64,000 bases of DNA, taken from the NCBI RefSeq assembly GCF_022698165.1, contig NZ_JALDAY010000019.1, positions 124,001 to 188,000 of the forward strand, given 5' to 3'. A program made the position numbers and the translations under genes. The notes beneath the pieces were generated by a model, which saw nothing but the letters and a program-made list of their open reading frames with translations, was not told where the DNA came from and ran no database searches. Origin of the DNA: Streptomyces cylindrosporus (GTDB lineage Bacteria > Actinomycetota > Actinomycetes > Streptomycetales > Streptomycetaceae). Shown here one piece after another: positions 49,373 to 58,851 of the stretch (position 1 is the first letter of the stretch; each line of letters opens with the position of its first letter).

Positions 49373-51940
49373 GTGCTGAAGGCCACGCTGCGGAGTTTCC
49401 TCGCCCACAAGGGGCGGCTGCTGCTCTCCGCCCTGGCGATCGTCCTGTCCGTGGCGTTCGTCGCGGGCAGCCTGATCTTCTCCGACACCGTCACCCGCAC
49501 CTTCGACCGGCTGTTCGCCTCCACCTCGGCCGATGTGACGGTCGAGCCGAAGCAGGACCTCAAGTCCCAGGTGCCGACGGGCGCGGCCGAGACCCTGTCC
49601 GCCTCGCTCGCGGACCGGGTGGCGAAGGTCGACGGCGTCGCCGCCGCGCACGCCGACGTGAGCGTCGAGAACATCACGGTCGTCGACAGCAGGAACAAGA
49701 ACGTCGGCCCGACCACCGGCGCCCCCACCATCGCCTCCGACTGGTTCCTGACCGCCCGCAGCCCCGTGAAGCTCACCTCGGGGCATGCCCCGCGAAGCGG
49801 CGGCGAGGCGCTCCTGGACGCCGACACCGCCGACAAGAAGCACGTGAGGATCGGCGACACCCTGACCGTGCAGGCCGAGCCGGGCAGCTTCAAGGTCCGG
49901 ATCGTCGGCATCGCCACCTTCACCACCACCAACCCGGGTGCGGCCCTGGTCTTCCTCGACCCGGTGACCGCGGCGACCCAGCTGCTCGGCGCGCCGGGCA
50001 GGGCCACGAGCATCTCGGTCGACGCGGCCAAGGGCGTGACCGACCCCGTCCTCAAGCAGCGGGTCGCCGCCGTGGTCGGCACCTCCGCCTACGACGTCAA
50101 GACCGCCGACGAGCACGCCAAGTCGGCCGCCGAGGACCTCGGCGGGTTCCTCGACGTCATCAAGTACGTGATGCTCGGCTTCGCCGGGATCGCGGTCCTG
50201 GTCGGGATCTTCCTGATCGTCAACACGTTCTCCATGCTGATCGCCCAGCGCACCCGCGAGCTGGGCCTGCTCCGCGCCCTCGGCGCCGACCGGCGGCAGG
50301 TGCGCCGGTCCGTGCTCACGGAGGCGGTCCTGCTCGGCCTGGTCGGCTCGACGCTGGGCCTCGCGGCGGGCATCGGCCTGGCGGCCGGTCTGATCAAGCT
50401 GATGGGCGTGTTCGGGATGAACCTCAAGACCACGGAGATGGTGGTCGGTTGGGGAACTCCCGTGGCCGCGTACGTCGTCGGCGTCGGCGTCACCTTCGTG
50501 GCCGCCTACCTCCCGGCCCGCCGCGCGGCGACGGTCTCGCCGATGGCCGCGCTCGCGGACGCCGAAGTCGCGGGCGTGGGGCGGCCGTTGAAGGTCCGGG
50601 CGATCGTCGGCTCGGTGATCGGCGTGCTCGGCGCGGCCGCGCTCGCCGGCTGCGCCGCCTCCTCGAAGACCGCCTCGTCGGCCTCGCTGCTCGGCCTGGG
50701 CGTGGTCCTGACGCTGATCGCGACCGTCGTCGCGGGCCCGCTCCTGGTCCGCCCGGTCATCCGGGTCCTCGGCGGGGCCTTCCCCGCCCTGTTCGGCTCG
50801 GTCGGCCGGATGAGTCAGCGCAACGCCCTGCGCAACCCGCGCCGTACCGGCGCCACCGCGGCCGCCCTGATGGTCGGGCTCGCCCTGGTCGGCGGCATGT
50901 CGGTCGCCAGCGCCTCGATGTCGAAGTCCTTCGACCAGCAGATCGACAAGACGCTGGGCGCCGACTTCGTCATCCAGAACAACAACTTCGTGCCGTTCTC
51001 GAACGAGGTCACCGACAAGGTGCGCGGCACCGAGGGCGTCGGTCTCGTCGTACGGCAGCGGTTCGCACCGGTCGCCGTCACGCTCCCGGACGGCAAGCGC
51101 GTCGAGACGACGGCCGCGGGTTACGACGACGGGGTCGACGACGTCGCACACGTCACATACGCGTCCGGCGACACGGCGAACGCCCTGGCGGCCGGGAACC
51201 TCGGCATGGACGTCGACTTCGCGAAGGACCACGGCGTACGGCTCGGCAGCACGATCCCGGTCGAGTTCCCGGCCGGACGGAAGACCACGATGAAGGTCGG
51301 CGCGCTCACCGACCAGGACCAGTCCGAGGGCTTCGGCATGCAGGGCGGGCTGTTCTTCGGGATCGCGACCGTCGAGAAGTACGTGCCCGGCGGCCAGGAC
51401 TCCGCCCTCTACGTCGACAAGTCCTCCGGCACGAGCGCGGACCAGCTGCGCAAGAACCTGGAGCGGACCCTCAAGCCCTATCCGCAGGTCCAGGCCCGCG
51501 ACCAGGCCGACTACAAGAAGCTGGTGCACGACCAGATCGCCGTACTGCTCTACCTCGTGTACGCGCTGCTCGGGCTCGCGATCATCATCGCGGTGCTCGG
51601 CGTGGTCAACACCCTTGCCCTGTCCGTCGTCGAGCGCACCCGCGAGATCGGGCTGCTGCGGGCCATCGGACTCGCGCGGCGCCAGCTGCGCCGGATGATC
51701 CGGCTGGAGTCGGTGGTGATCGCGGTCTTCGGCGCGGTCCTGGGACTGGCGCTCGGTCTGGTCTGGGGCGTGTGCATCCAACAGGTGCTGGAGCTGCAGG
51801 GGATGAAGGCGCTCGCGGTCCCATGGAGCACGATCGTCGTTGTGGTCGTCGGGTCGGCCGTGGTGGGCATCGTGGCGGCGCTGCTGCCCGCGTTGCGTGC
51901 ATCCCGCATGAATGTGCTGGCGGCCATCGCGCACGAGTGA
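49373..51940 (+). CDS. FtsX-like ABC transporter permease with two FtsX domains
   Basis: An 855-residue permease starting at GTG 49373. The N-terminus has one helix (LLSALAIVLSVAFVAGSLIF), then a ~200-residue extracytoplasmic MacB-type domain, then three helices of an FtsX domain (about 260-395), a second short domain with further helices (about 405-470), another extracytoplasmic domain and a final FtsX unit (about 720-850). ERTREIGLLRAIGLARRQLRR and QRTRELGLLRALGADRRQVRR are the two FtsX cytoplasmic loops. It pairs with the ATPase 4 bp upstream. Substrate is unknown; antimicrobial peptide or lipid export is typical. Confidence 0.92.
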   Translation: MLKATLRSFLAHKGRLLLSALAIVLSVAFVAGSLIFSDTVTRTFDRLFASTSADVTVEPKQDLKSQVPTGAAETLSASLADRVAKVDGVAAAHADVSVENITVVDSRNKNVGPTTGAPTIASDWFLTARSPVKLTSGHAPRSGGEALLDADTADKKHVRIGDTLTVQAEPGSFKVRIVGIATFTTTNPGAALVFLDPVTAATQLLGAPGRATSISVDAAKGVTDPVLKQRVAAVVGTSAYDVKTADEHAKSAAEDLGGFLDVIKYVMLGFAGIAVLVGIFLIVNTFSMLIAQRTRELGLLRALGADRRQVRRSVLTEAVLLGLVGSTLGLAAGIGLAAGLIKLMGVFGMNLKTTEMVVGWGTPVAAYVVGVGVTFVAAYLPARRAATVSPMAALADAEVAGVGRPLKVRAIVGSVIGVLGAAALAGCAASSKTASSASLLGLGVVLTLIATVVAGPLLVRPVIRVLGGAFPALFGSVGRMSQRNALRNPRRTGATAAALMVGLALVGGMSVASASMSKSFDQQIDKTLGADFVIQNNNFVPFSNEVTDKVRGTEGVGLVVRQRFAPVAVTLPDGKRVETTAAGYDDGVDDVAHVTYASGDTANALAAGNLGMDVDFAKDHGVRLGSTIPVEFPAGRKTTMKVGALTDQDQSEGFGMQGGLFFGIATVEKYVPGGQDSALYVDKSSGTSADQLRKNLERTLKPYPQVQARDQADYKKLVHDQIAVLLYLVYALLGLAIIIAVLGVVNTLALSVVERTREIGLLRAIGLARRQLRRMIRLESVVIAVFGAVLGLALGLVWGVCIQQVLELQGMKALAVPWSTIVVVVVGSAVVGIVAALLPALRASRMNVLAAIAHE

Positions 51941-51986
51941 TGGGATGACGGCAGGTGCTCAAGTCACACGAGAGTGAGGCGAGTTC

Positions 51987-52877
51987 ATGCCGCGTCCCTT
52001 CCGTTTCGGGGTCAACCTGCTCACCGCCGCACCCGCCGAGGAGTGGCGCGCCAAGTGCCGCCGGGCCGAGGAACTGGGTTACGACGTCATCCTCGCCCCC
52101 GACCATCTGGGGGCACCCGCGCCCTTTCCGGCCCTGGTCGCGGCGGCCGAGGCGACCGAACGGCCACGCCTGGGCACCTTCGTGCTCAACGCGGGCTTCT
52201 GGAACCCGACGCTGCTGGCCCGCGAGGTGGCGACGACGGACGCGCTGACCGGCGGGCGCCTCGAACTCGGCCTCGGCACCGGATACGTGGGGTCCGAACA
52301 CGAGGCGGCCGGGCTGCCGTTCGGCTCGCCGCGCGAGCGCGTGGACCATCTGCGGCGCACCGTCGAGGAATTGGACCGGCTGCTCGGCTCACCCGATCAC
52401 CAGCCGCGGCCGGTGCAGAAGCCCCGGGTGCCGCTGCTGATCGGCGGCAACGGCGAACGGATGATGCGGCTCACCGCGCAGCACGCCGACATCGCCGCCT
52501 TCACGGGCGCGCGTCTCGCGCCGGGCAGCACGACGGGCCAGCTGCTGCCCGTCACGGCCGCGGAGCTGGAGGAGAACGTGGCCCGCTATCTGCGGCTGGC
52601 CGAGGGCCGCGAGGAGCCGGCGGAACTCAACCTGCTCCTGCAGATGGTGGCCGTCACCGACGACCGTGAGGCGGCCGTGCGCCCCCTGGTCGAGCGGGTG
52701 CCCGGCGCGACCGTGGAGGGGGCGCTGGAGCTGCCGATCCTGCTGATCGGCACGGTGGACGAGATCGTCGCCCAGGTGCTGGCCCGGCGCGAGCAGTACG
52801 GCTTCTCGTATCTCACGGTCCTGGAGCCGTACATGGAGGCGTTCGCGCCGGTCGTCGCGGAGTTGAGCGGACGGTGA
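51987..52877 (+). CDS. LLM-class F420-dependent oxidoreductase
   Basis: A 296-residue TIM-barrel flavin/F420 enzyme of the luciferase-like group. Landmarks are RFGVNLLTAAPAEEWRAKCRRAEELGYDVILAPDHL, ATTDALTGGRLELGLGTGYVGSEHEAAGL and PLLIGGNGERMMRLTAQHADIAAF. The TIGR03621-type layout fits many uncharacterised actinomycete members. The ribosome site is GTGAGGCGAG. Substrate cannot be told. It starts 46 bp after the ABC permease and may be separately transcribed. Confidence 0.89.
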   Translation: MPRPFRFGVNLLTAAPAEEWRAKCRRAEELGYDVILAPDHLGAPAPFPALVAAAEATERPRLGTFVLNAGFWNPTLLAREVATTDALTGGRLELGLGTGYVGSEHEAAGLPFGSPRERVDHLRRTVEELDRLLGSPDHQPRPVQKPRVPLLIGGNGERMMRLTAQHADIAAFTGARLAPGSTTGQLLPVTAAELEENVARYLRLAEGREEPAELNLLLQMVAVTDDREAAVRPLVERVPGATVEGALELPILLIGTVDEIVAQVLARREQYGFSYLTVLEPYMEAFAPVVAELSGR

Positions 52878-52937
52878 GCGGCCGTCCGGATGCTGGAATT
52901 CCGGGTCCGGGACGGGCGTGGGTGATGTGATCGCCGT

Positions 52938-53363
52938 ATGACTGATCTGCGCATACGAGCCGCCGACCCCGCCGACCTCGACGCCGTGCTGGCCTTCTGG
53001 AAGACGGCCGCCGAGGGTACGAGCATCAGCGACGACCGTAACGGCGTGGAGCGCCTGGTCCACCGGGACCCGGAGGCGCTGATCCTGGCCGAGCAGGGCG
53101 GCGAGCTGGTCGGCACGGTGATCGCGGGCTTCGACGGCTGGCGCTGCCATCTGTACCGGCTCGCGGTGCACCCCGAGCGGCGCCGGCAGGGCATCGGCTC
53201 GGCGCTGCTGGCGGCGGCCGAGGAACGGTTCGTACGGCTGGGCGGGCGCCGCGGCGACGCGATGGTGCTGACGCGGAACGAAACCGCCCACCATGCCTGG
53301 CGCGCGGCCGGGTACACGCCCGAGGAGCAGTGGCGGCGCTGGGTGAAGCCCCTCACCGACTGA
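52938..53363 (+). CDS. GNAT-family N-acetyltransferase
   Basis: A 141-residue acetyl-CoA transferase. The acetyl-CoA motif A is LYRLAVHPERRRQGIGSALLAAAEERFV (Q/R-x-x-G-x-G/A as RRQGIGSA), preceded by the beta-strand GTVIAGFDGWRCH. The acceptor is unknown. ATG 52938 has no strong ribosome site. No operon partner is evident. Confidence 0.9.
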   Translation: MTDLRIRAADPADLDAVLAFWKTAAEGTSISDDRNGVERLVHRDPEALILAEQGGELVGTVIAGFDGWRCHLYRLAVHPERRRQGIGSALLAAAEERFVRLGGRRGDAMVLTRNETAHHAWRAAGYTPEEQWRRWVKPLTD

Positions 53364-53519
53364 CCACCTTTGCCGATCCTTTACCATTGGGGGGTCGCTT
53401 CGGTCCTCCAATGAAAGGTGTGAGCGTCCCCCCATGGACGAGCCCCCCAGTAGTGCGCGCGGCGCACGACATCGCGCGTTCCTCCCGCCCCTGCCCGATC
53501 ATGGGACGGAGGTGACCCG

Positions 53520-54875
53520 ATGACCGAAGTGCTCCTCCTGCTGGTGGCGATCCTGCTCTCGCTCGCCTGCGGCGCCTTCGTCGCGGCCGAGTTCTCGCTG
53601 ACCACGGTCGAGCGGGGCGAGCTGGAGCGGGCCGTGGAGCGCGGCGAGCGGGGTGCCGCCGGCGCCCTGAAGGCCGTACGGAACCTGACCTTCCAGCTCT
53701 CCGGCGCACAGCTCGGCATCACCGTCACCAACCTGGTCGTCGGCATGCTCGCCGAACCCTCGGTCGCGAAGCTGATCGCGGGTCCGCTGGAGGCGCTCGG
53801 CATCCCGGCATCGGCGGCGAGCTCCCTGGCGCTGGTGCTCGGCACCGCGCTGTCGACGGTCTTCCTGATGGTCGTCGGCGAGCTGGTGCCCAAGAACTGG
53901 GCGATCTCCTCGCCGCTGCCGGTGGCCAAGACGGTCGGCAACGCACAGCGCTGGTTCAGCGCGGCCTTCCGCCCCTTCATCACCCACCTGAACAACACGG
54001 CGAACCGCGTGGTGCGCCGCTTCGGCCTGGAGCCCGCCGAGGAACTCGCCTCCGCGCGCGGCCCGAAGGAACTGGCGGCGCTGGCCCGGCACTCCGCGAA
54101 GGAGGGTGCCCTGGAGGCGGACACCGCCGAACTGTTCGTACGGACGCTGAACCTCGCCGACCTCACCGCGGAGAACGTGATGACCCCGCGCGTCCAGGTC
54201 ATCGCCCTGGACGCCCAGGCGACCTGCGAGGACGTGGCGAACGCGACCCGGGCGACGGGCCTGTCCCGCTTCCCGGTGCACCGCGGCGGCCTCGACTCGG
54301 TCGTGGGCACCGCGCACATCAAGGACGCGCTCGCGATACCCGCCGAGCGGCGCACGCGCGTGCCCGTCTCCGAGATCATGCGCGAGCCGCTCCTCGTCCC
54401 GGAGTCGCTCACCGTCGACCGCCTCCTGGACCGGCTCTCCGGCAAGCGCACGATGGCCGTCGTCATCGACGAGTACGGCGGTACGGCGGGCGTGGCCACC
54501 CTTGAGGACATCGTCGAGGAGGTCGTCGGCGAGGTCCGCGACGAGCACGACCCGCACGAGACACCCGACCTGGCGCCCGCGGGCAGCGACGACGAGGGAC
54601 GCGCCCTGTACTCGGCCGACGGCTCGGCACGGGTCGACCAGCTCGCCCGCGTGGGGCTGCGGGTCCCCGAGGGGCCGTACGAGACGCTGGCCGGTCTCGT
54701 GGCGTCGGAGCTGGGCCGGATCCCCGCGGTCGGCGACACCGTCGAGGTCGCCGGATGGCGGCTGGACGTGGTGGACGCGTCGGGGCGGCGGGCGGCGCGG
54801 GTGCTGATGCACGCGCCCTTCGACGACGAGGATGGCGCGGCTCACGTGAAGGACGAGCAGGGGGAGGCCCGATGA
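53520..54875 (+). CDS. CNNM/HlyC-CorC family membrane protein with CBS pair
   Basis: A 451-residue transport-associated protein. The N-terminal CNNM domain (about 1-190) has three to four helices, including EVLLLLVAILLSLACGAFVAAEFSLT and LALVLGTALSTVFLMVVGELVPKNWAI. Two CBS domains follow (about 215-335: ENVMTPRVQVIALDAQATCEDV, then RTMAVVIDEYGGTAGVATLEDIVEEVVGEV), and a CorC/HlyC C-terminal domain (about 350-435). Such proteins are linked to Mg2+/Co2+ homeostasis. ATG 53520 overlaps nothing upstream; the next gene starts inside its stop (ATGA). Confidence 0.93.
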   Translation: MTEVLLLLVAILLSLACGAFVAAEFSLTTVERGELERAVERGERGAAGALKAVRNLTFQLSGAQLGITVTNLVVGMLAEPSVAKLIAGPLEALGIPASAASSLALVLGTALSTVFLMVVGELVPKNWAISSPLPVAKTVGNAQRWFSAAFRPFITHLNNTANRVVRRFGLEPAEELASARGPKELAALARHSAKEGALEADTAELFVRTLNLADLTAENVMTPRVQVIALDAQATCEDVANATRATGLSRFPVHRGGLDSVVGTAHIKDALAIPAERRTRVPVSEIMREPLLVPESLTVDRLLDRLSGKRTMAVVIDEYGGTAGVATLEDIVEEVVGEVRDEHDPHETPDLAPAGSDDEGRALYSADGSARVDQLARVGLRVPEGPYETLAGLVASELGRIPAVGDTVEVAGWRLDVVDASGRRAARVLMHAPFDDEDGAAHVKDEQGEAR

Positions 54876-55885
54876 CCGCCGTACAGCTGCTGATCGGTTT
54901 CGCGACGCTGGTCGTCAACGCCTTCTTCGTGGGCGCCGAGTTCGCGCTGATCTCCGTACGCCGTTCGCAGATCGAACCGTACGCCGAGGAGGGCGACCGG
55001 CGGGCGAAAAGCGTGCTGTGGGGCCTGGAGCACGTGTCGGCCCTGCTGGCGGCGGCGCAGCTCGGCATCACGCTGTGCACGCTGGTGCTGGGTGTGGTCG
55101 CGGAACCGGCGATCGCGCACCTCCTGGAGCCGGTGTTCCACGCCGTGGGCGTGTCGAAGAGCGCCGGGCACGCGGTGTCCTTCGTGATCGCGCTGACGCT
55201 GGCGACGTATCTGCACATGCTTCTCGGCGAGATGGTGCCGAAGAACATCGCGCTCGCGGAGCCGGTCCGCAGCGCCCTGCTGCTCGGCCCGCCGCTGGTC
55301 GCCCTGGCCCGGGCGCTGCGCCCGGTGATCTTCACGATCAACGCCTTCGCGAACACCCTGCTGAAGCTGCTGAGGGTGGAGACCAAGGACGAGGTCGCGG
55401 CCACCTTCTCGGACGCGGAACTGGCCCGGATCGTGCGGGACTCCGGCGAGGCGGGCCTGATCGACGACCGTGCGCGCGAGCGCCTGAACGACGCGCTGGA
55501 ACTGGGCCGCCGCCCGGTCCGCGACGTCGTGCTCCCGCTGGAACGCGTGGTGTACGCGCGCGTGGGCGTCACGCCGGAGGAGCTGGAGCGGCTGTCGGCC
55601 GAGTCGGGCTTCTCCCGCTTCCCCGTGGTCGACGAGGGCCGCCGGATCGTCGGCTACCTCCATGTGAAGGACGCGCTGGACGCCTCGCCGCGCAAGGAGC
55701 CTTTCCAGGTGCGGGACATGCGGCCCATCGCGCGCGTGCGGGCCGCGACGCCCCTGGACGACGTGCTCACCGCGATGCGCGGCAGCCGTACGCATCTGGC
55801 GGCCGTACTCGGCGAGGACGGGCGGCTGGAGGGGATGGTGACCATGGAGGACGTGCTGCGGGAGCTGTTCGGGCAGCGGGCCTGA
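54872..55885 (+). CDS. CNNM family membrane protein with CBS pair, lacking the CorC domain
   Basis: A 337-residue paralog of the preceding gene. It has the CNNM membrane domain (about 1-190: LLIGFATLVVNAFFVGAEFALISVRRSQ, MLLGEMVPKNIALAEP) and two CBS motifs (about 205-335: RDVVLPLERVVYARVGVTPEEL, then MVTMEDVLRELFGQRA), but stops right after the second CBS, so the C-terminal CorC/HlyC domain is missing. ATG 54872 overlaps the previous stop, so the two are translated together and may form a heteromer. Confidence 0.92.
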   Translation: MTAVQLLIGFATLVVNAFFVGAEFALISVRRSQIEPYAEEGDRRAKSVLWGLEHVSALLAAAQLGITLCTLVLGVVAEPAIAHLLEPVFHAVGVSKSAGHAVSFVIALTLATYLHMLLGEMVPKNIALAEPVRSALLLGPPLVALARALRPVIFTINAFANTLLKLLRVETKDEVAATFSDAELARIVRDSGEAGLIDDRARERLNDALELGRRPVRDVVLPLERVVYARVGVTPEELERLSAESGFSRFPVVDEGRRIVGYLHVKDALDASPRKEPFQVRDMRPIARVRAATPLDDVLTAMRGSRTHLAAVLGEDGRLEGMVTMEDVLRELFGQRA

Positions 55886-55967
55886 CATCGTCCGGCCGGG
55901 GCGGGTCTCGGCGGCGCGGAGGCCGACCGACCGACGGGTATGGGGTCGGGATACCATCTCTGACGCC

Positions 55968-56756
55968 ATGCAGACGAATCCCACTCCCCCGTACAACAGC
56001 CTGGTCGCGGTCGGCGACTCCTTCACCGAGGGCATGTCGGACCTGTTGCCCGACGGCTCGTACCGGGGCTGGGCCGACCTGCTCGCCGGGCGGATGGCCG
56101 CCGCCGCGCCCGGGTTCCGGTACGCCAACCTCGCCGTGCGCGGCAAGCTGATCGGCCAGATCGTCGACGAGCAGGTGGAGGTGGCGGCCGCGATGGGCGC
56201 CGACGTCATCACCCTCGTCGGCGGCCTCAACGACACGCTGCGCCCCAAGTGCGACATGGGGCGGGTACGGGGGCTGCTGACCGAGGCCGTGGAGCGGCTG
56301 GCCCCGGCCTGCAAGCAGCTGGTCCTGATGCGCAGCCCCGGCCGCCGTGGCCCGGTCCTGGAGCGGTTCCGGCCGCGCATGGAGGAGCTGTTCGCCGTGG
56401 TGGACGAGCTCGCCGAACGGCACGGCGCGCTGGTCGTGGACCTGTACGGTGCCCCGTCGCTCGCCGACCCGCGCCTGTGGGACGTGGACCGGCTGCACCT
56501 GACGCCCGAGGGCCACCGCAGGGTCGCCGAGGCGGTCTGGCAGACGCTCGGGTACGACCCCGAGGACACGGAGTGGCGTACGCCGCTGCCGGCCACGCTT
56601 CCGCCCGGGTGGGGCGCTCGGCGGGTCGCGGACGTCCGGTTCGCCCGGCAGCATCTGCTGCCGTGGATCGGCCGCCGCCTCACCGGCCGCTCCTCGGGCG
56701 ACGGCCTGCCCCCGAAGCGCCCGGACCTGCTGCCCTACCAGGACCCGACGGCGTAG
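55968..56756 (+). CDS. SGNH/GDSL-family hydrolase
   Basis: A 262-residue esterase-like protein. Block I is VAVGDSFTEGMSDLLPDG with the nucleophile Ser, block II has NLAVRGKLIGQIV, block III is TLVGGLNDTLR with Gly and Asn of the oxyanion hole, and block V is DRLHLTPEGHRRVAE with Asp and His. No signal peptide is present, so it is cytoplasmic. A TACCAT hexamer at 55952 lies 10 nt before ATG 55968, a short or absent leader. Substrate is unknown. Confidence 0.9.
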   Translation: MQTNPTPPYNSLVAVGDSFTEGMSDLLPDGSYRGWADLLAGRMAAAAPGFRYANLAVRGKLIGQIVDEQVEVAAAMGADVITLVGGLNDTLRPKCDMGRVRGLLTEAVERLAPACKQLVLMRSPGRRGPVLERFRPRMEELFAVVDELAERHGALVVDLYGAPSLADPRLWDVDRLHLTPEGHRRVAEAVWQTLGYDPEDTEWRTPLPATLPPGWGARRVADVRFARQHLLPWIGRRLTGRSSGDGLPPKRPDLLPYQDPTA

Positions 56757-56837
56757 GACGACGTCATCCGCGTCGGCCGCTGCCTCTCGTAGCATCCGAC
56801 GAACAGGGCCGTGGCGCTGGCCTGCACGAATCGCCAG

Positions 56838-56852
56838 TAGAATCCGTCTACG
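56838..56852 (+). promoter_or_regulatory. -10 box placing purB on a leaderless transcript
   Basis: TAGAAT at 56838-56843 is 8 nt before GTG 56852, so transcription should begin at or next to the start codon. No ribosome binding site lies in between. This is the typical leaderless arrangement in Streptomyces. A matching -35 box is not clear. Confidence 0.65.
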
Positions 56853-58294
56853 TGACTTCCGCTCCCGCCAAGCCCCGCATCCCGAACGTCCTCGCCGGAC
56901 GCTACGCCTCCGCCGAGCTCGCCACGCTCTGGTCGCCCGAGCAGAAGGTGAAGCTGGAGCGGCAGCTCTGGCTCGCCGTGCTGCGGGCGCAGAAGGACCT
57001 CGGGATCGAGGTGCCGGACGCGGCGATCGCAGACTACGAGCGCGTCCTCGACACCGTCGACCTGGCCTCGATCGCCGAGCGCGAGAAGGTCACGCGGCAC
57101 GATGTGAAGGCGCGGATCGAGGAGTTCAACGACCTCGCCGGGCACGAGCACGTGCACAAGGGCATGACCTCCCGCGACCTCACCGAGAACGTCGAGCAGC
57201 TGCAGATCCGGCTCTCGCTGGAGCTGATGCGCGACCGTACGGTGGCCGTGCTGGCGCGTCTGGGCAAGCTGGCCGGTGAGTACGGCGAGCTGGTCATGGC
57301 CGGCCGTTCCCACAACGTGGCCGCGCAGGCCACCACGCTCGGCAAGCGCTTCGCGACCGCCGCCGACGAGCTTCTCGTGGCGTACGGCCGGGTCGAGGAG
57401 CTCCTCGACCGCTACCCGCTGCGCGGCATCAAGGGCCCGGTCGGCACCGCGCAGGACATGCTGGACCTGCTGGGCGGCGACGCGGCGAAGCTGGCCGACC
57501 TGGAGCGGCGGATCGCGGCCCACCTGGGCTTCTCGCAGGCGTTCACCTCGGTCGGCCAGGTCTACCCGCGCTCGCTGGACTACGAGGTCGTGACGGCGCT
57601 CGTGCAGCTGGCCGCCGCTCCCTCCTCCCTGGCCAAGACGATCCGTCTGATGGCCGGGCACGAGCTGGTGACCGAGGGCTTCAAGCCGGGCCAGGTCGGA
57701 TCCTCCGCGATGCCGCACAAGATGAACACGCGGTCCTGCGAGCGCGTCAACGGCCTCATGGTCGTCCTGCGCGGCTATGCCTCGATGACGGGCGAGCTGG
57801 CGGGCGACCAGTGGAACGAGGGCGACGTGTCCTGCTCGGTGGTGCGCCGGGTGGCTCTTCCCGACGCGTTCTTCGCGCTGGACGGCCTGCTGGAGACGTT
57901 CCTGACGGTGCTGGACGAGTTCGGCGCGTTCCCGGCGGTCGTGGCCCGCGAGCTGGACCGCTACCTGCCCTTCCTCGCCACCACCAAGGTGCTGATGGGC
58001 GCGGTGCGTGCGGGGGTCGGGCGTGAGGTCGCGCACGAGGCGATCAAGGAGAACGCCGTCGCCGCCGCGCTGGCGATGCGGGAGCAGGGTGCCGAGCGCA
58101 ACGAGCTGCTCGACAAGCTCGCCGCCGACGAACGCATCCCGCTCGACCGTGCCGCGCTGGACGCGCTGATGGCCGACAAGCTCTCCTTCACGGGCGCCGC
58201 GGCCGACCAGGTCGCCGCGGTCGTCGGCCGTGTCGAGGAGATCCTCAAGCAGCACCCGGAGGCCGCGGGCTACACGCCGGGGGCGATCCTCTGA
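56852..58294 (+). CDS. purB: adenylosuccinate lyase
   Basis: A 480-residue homotetrameric lyase acting twice in purine synthesis (SAICAR to AICAR, adenylosuccinate to AMP). The family signature is SSAMPHKMNTRSCERVNGL with the flexible loop, and HKGMTSRDLTENVEQ and MAGRSHNVAAQATTLGKRFA carry the active-site His residues. The start GTG 56852 fits a leaderless promoter. The mug gene follows 5 bp after the stop. Confidence 0.96.
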   Translation: MTSAPAKPRIPNVLAGRYASAELATLWSPEQKVKLERQLWLAVLRAQKDLGIEVPDAAIADYERVLDTVDLASIAEREKVTRHDVKARIEEFNDLAGHEHVHKGMTSRDLTENVEQLQIRLSLELMRDRTVAVLARLGKLAGEYGELVMAGRSHNVAAQATTLGKRFATAADELLVAYGRVEELLDRYPLRGIKGPVGTAQDMLDLLGGDAAKLADLERRIAAHLGFSQAFTSVGQVYPRSLDYEVVTALVQLAAAPSSLAKTIRLMAGHELVTEGFKPGQVGSSAMPHKMNTRSCERVNGLMVVLRGYASMTGELAGDQWNEGDVSCSVVRRVALPDAFFALDGLLETFLTVLDEFGAFPAVVARELDRYLPFLATTKVLMGAVRAGVGREVAHEAIKENAVAAALAMREQGAERNELLDKLAADERIPLDRAALDALMADKLSFTGAAADQVAAVVGRVEEILKQHPEAAGYTPGAIL

Positions 58295-58299
58295 CCCGC

Positions 58300-58848
58300 T
58301 TGACCCGCTTCACCCAGGCGGAACTGGAGGCCGCCCGCGACCGCCTCGTCCCCGACGTGGTCGCGGACGGCCTCTCCGTCCTCTTCTGCGGCATCAACCC
58401 CGGCCTCATGACCGCGGCAACGGGCCATCACTTCGCCCGCCCCGGCAACCGCTTCTGGCCGGTGCTGCACCTGTCCGGGTTCACGCCGAGGCTGCTCAGG
58501 CCGGCGGAACAGGAGGAGTTGCTGTCGTACGGGCTCGGCATCACGAACGTCGTGGCGAGGGCGACGGCGCGGGCCGACGAGCTGAGCGCGGAGGAGTACC
58601 GCGAGGGTGGCCGCCTGCTGGCCGAGAAGGTGACACGGCTTCGGCCGAGGTGGCTGGCGGTGGTGGGGGTGACGGCGTACCGGGCGGCGTTCGGCGACCG
58701 GAGGGCGCAGGTGGGGCCGCAGGAGAGGGTGTTCGGTGAGACGCGGGTGTGGGTACTGCCGAACCCGAGCGGCCTGAACGCGCATTGGACGGCGGCGACG
58801 ATGGCGGAGGAGTTCGCGCGGTTGCGGGTGGCGGCGGAGGGTTCCTAG
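58300..58848 (+). CDS. mug: G/U mismatch-specific DNA glycosylase
   Basis: A 182-residue member of the uracil-DNA glycosylase superfamily that removes uracil or thymine from G mismatches. Motif 1 is CGINPGLMTAATGHHFARPGNRFW with the catalytic Asn in GINPG, and motif 2 is LPNPSGLNAH. Length matches E. coli Mug. The start is probably TTG 58300, 5 bp after purB; the CTG at 58291 is an in-frame alternative. It is likely co-transcribed with purB. Confidence 0.9.
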   Translation: MTRFTQAELEAARDRLVPDVVADGLSVLFCGINPGLMTAATGHHFARPGNRFWPVLHLSGFTPRLLRPAEQEELLSYGLGITNVVARATARADELSAEEYREGGRLLAEKVTRLRPRWLAVVGVTAYRAAFGDRRAQVGPQERVFGETRVWVLPNPSGLNAHWTAATMAEEFARLRVAAEGS

Positions 58849-58851
58849 GGG

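Noticed and set aside
49202..51934. 910-codon minus-strand open frame opposite the ABC permease
   Set aside because: The plus frame has a clear FtsX family; the antisense protein is His/Asp/Gly/Arg-rich with no domain, a third-position GC artefact.
53411..53515. Possible 34-codon leader peptide before the first CNNM gene (MKGVSVPPW start)
   Set aside because: No ribosome site, no conserved feature and no terminator/antiterminator pairs; evidence too thin for a gene call.
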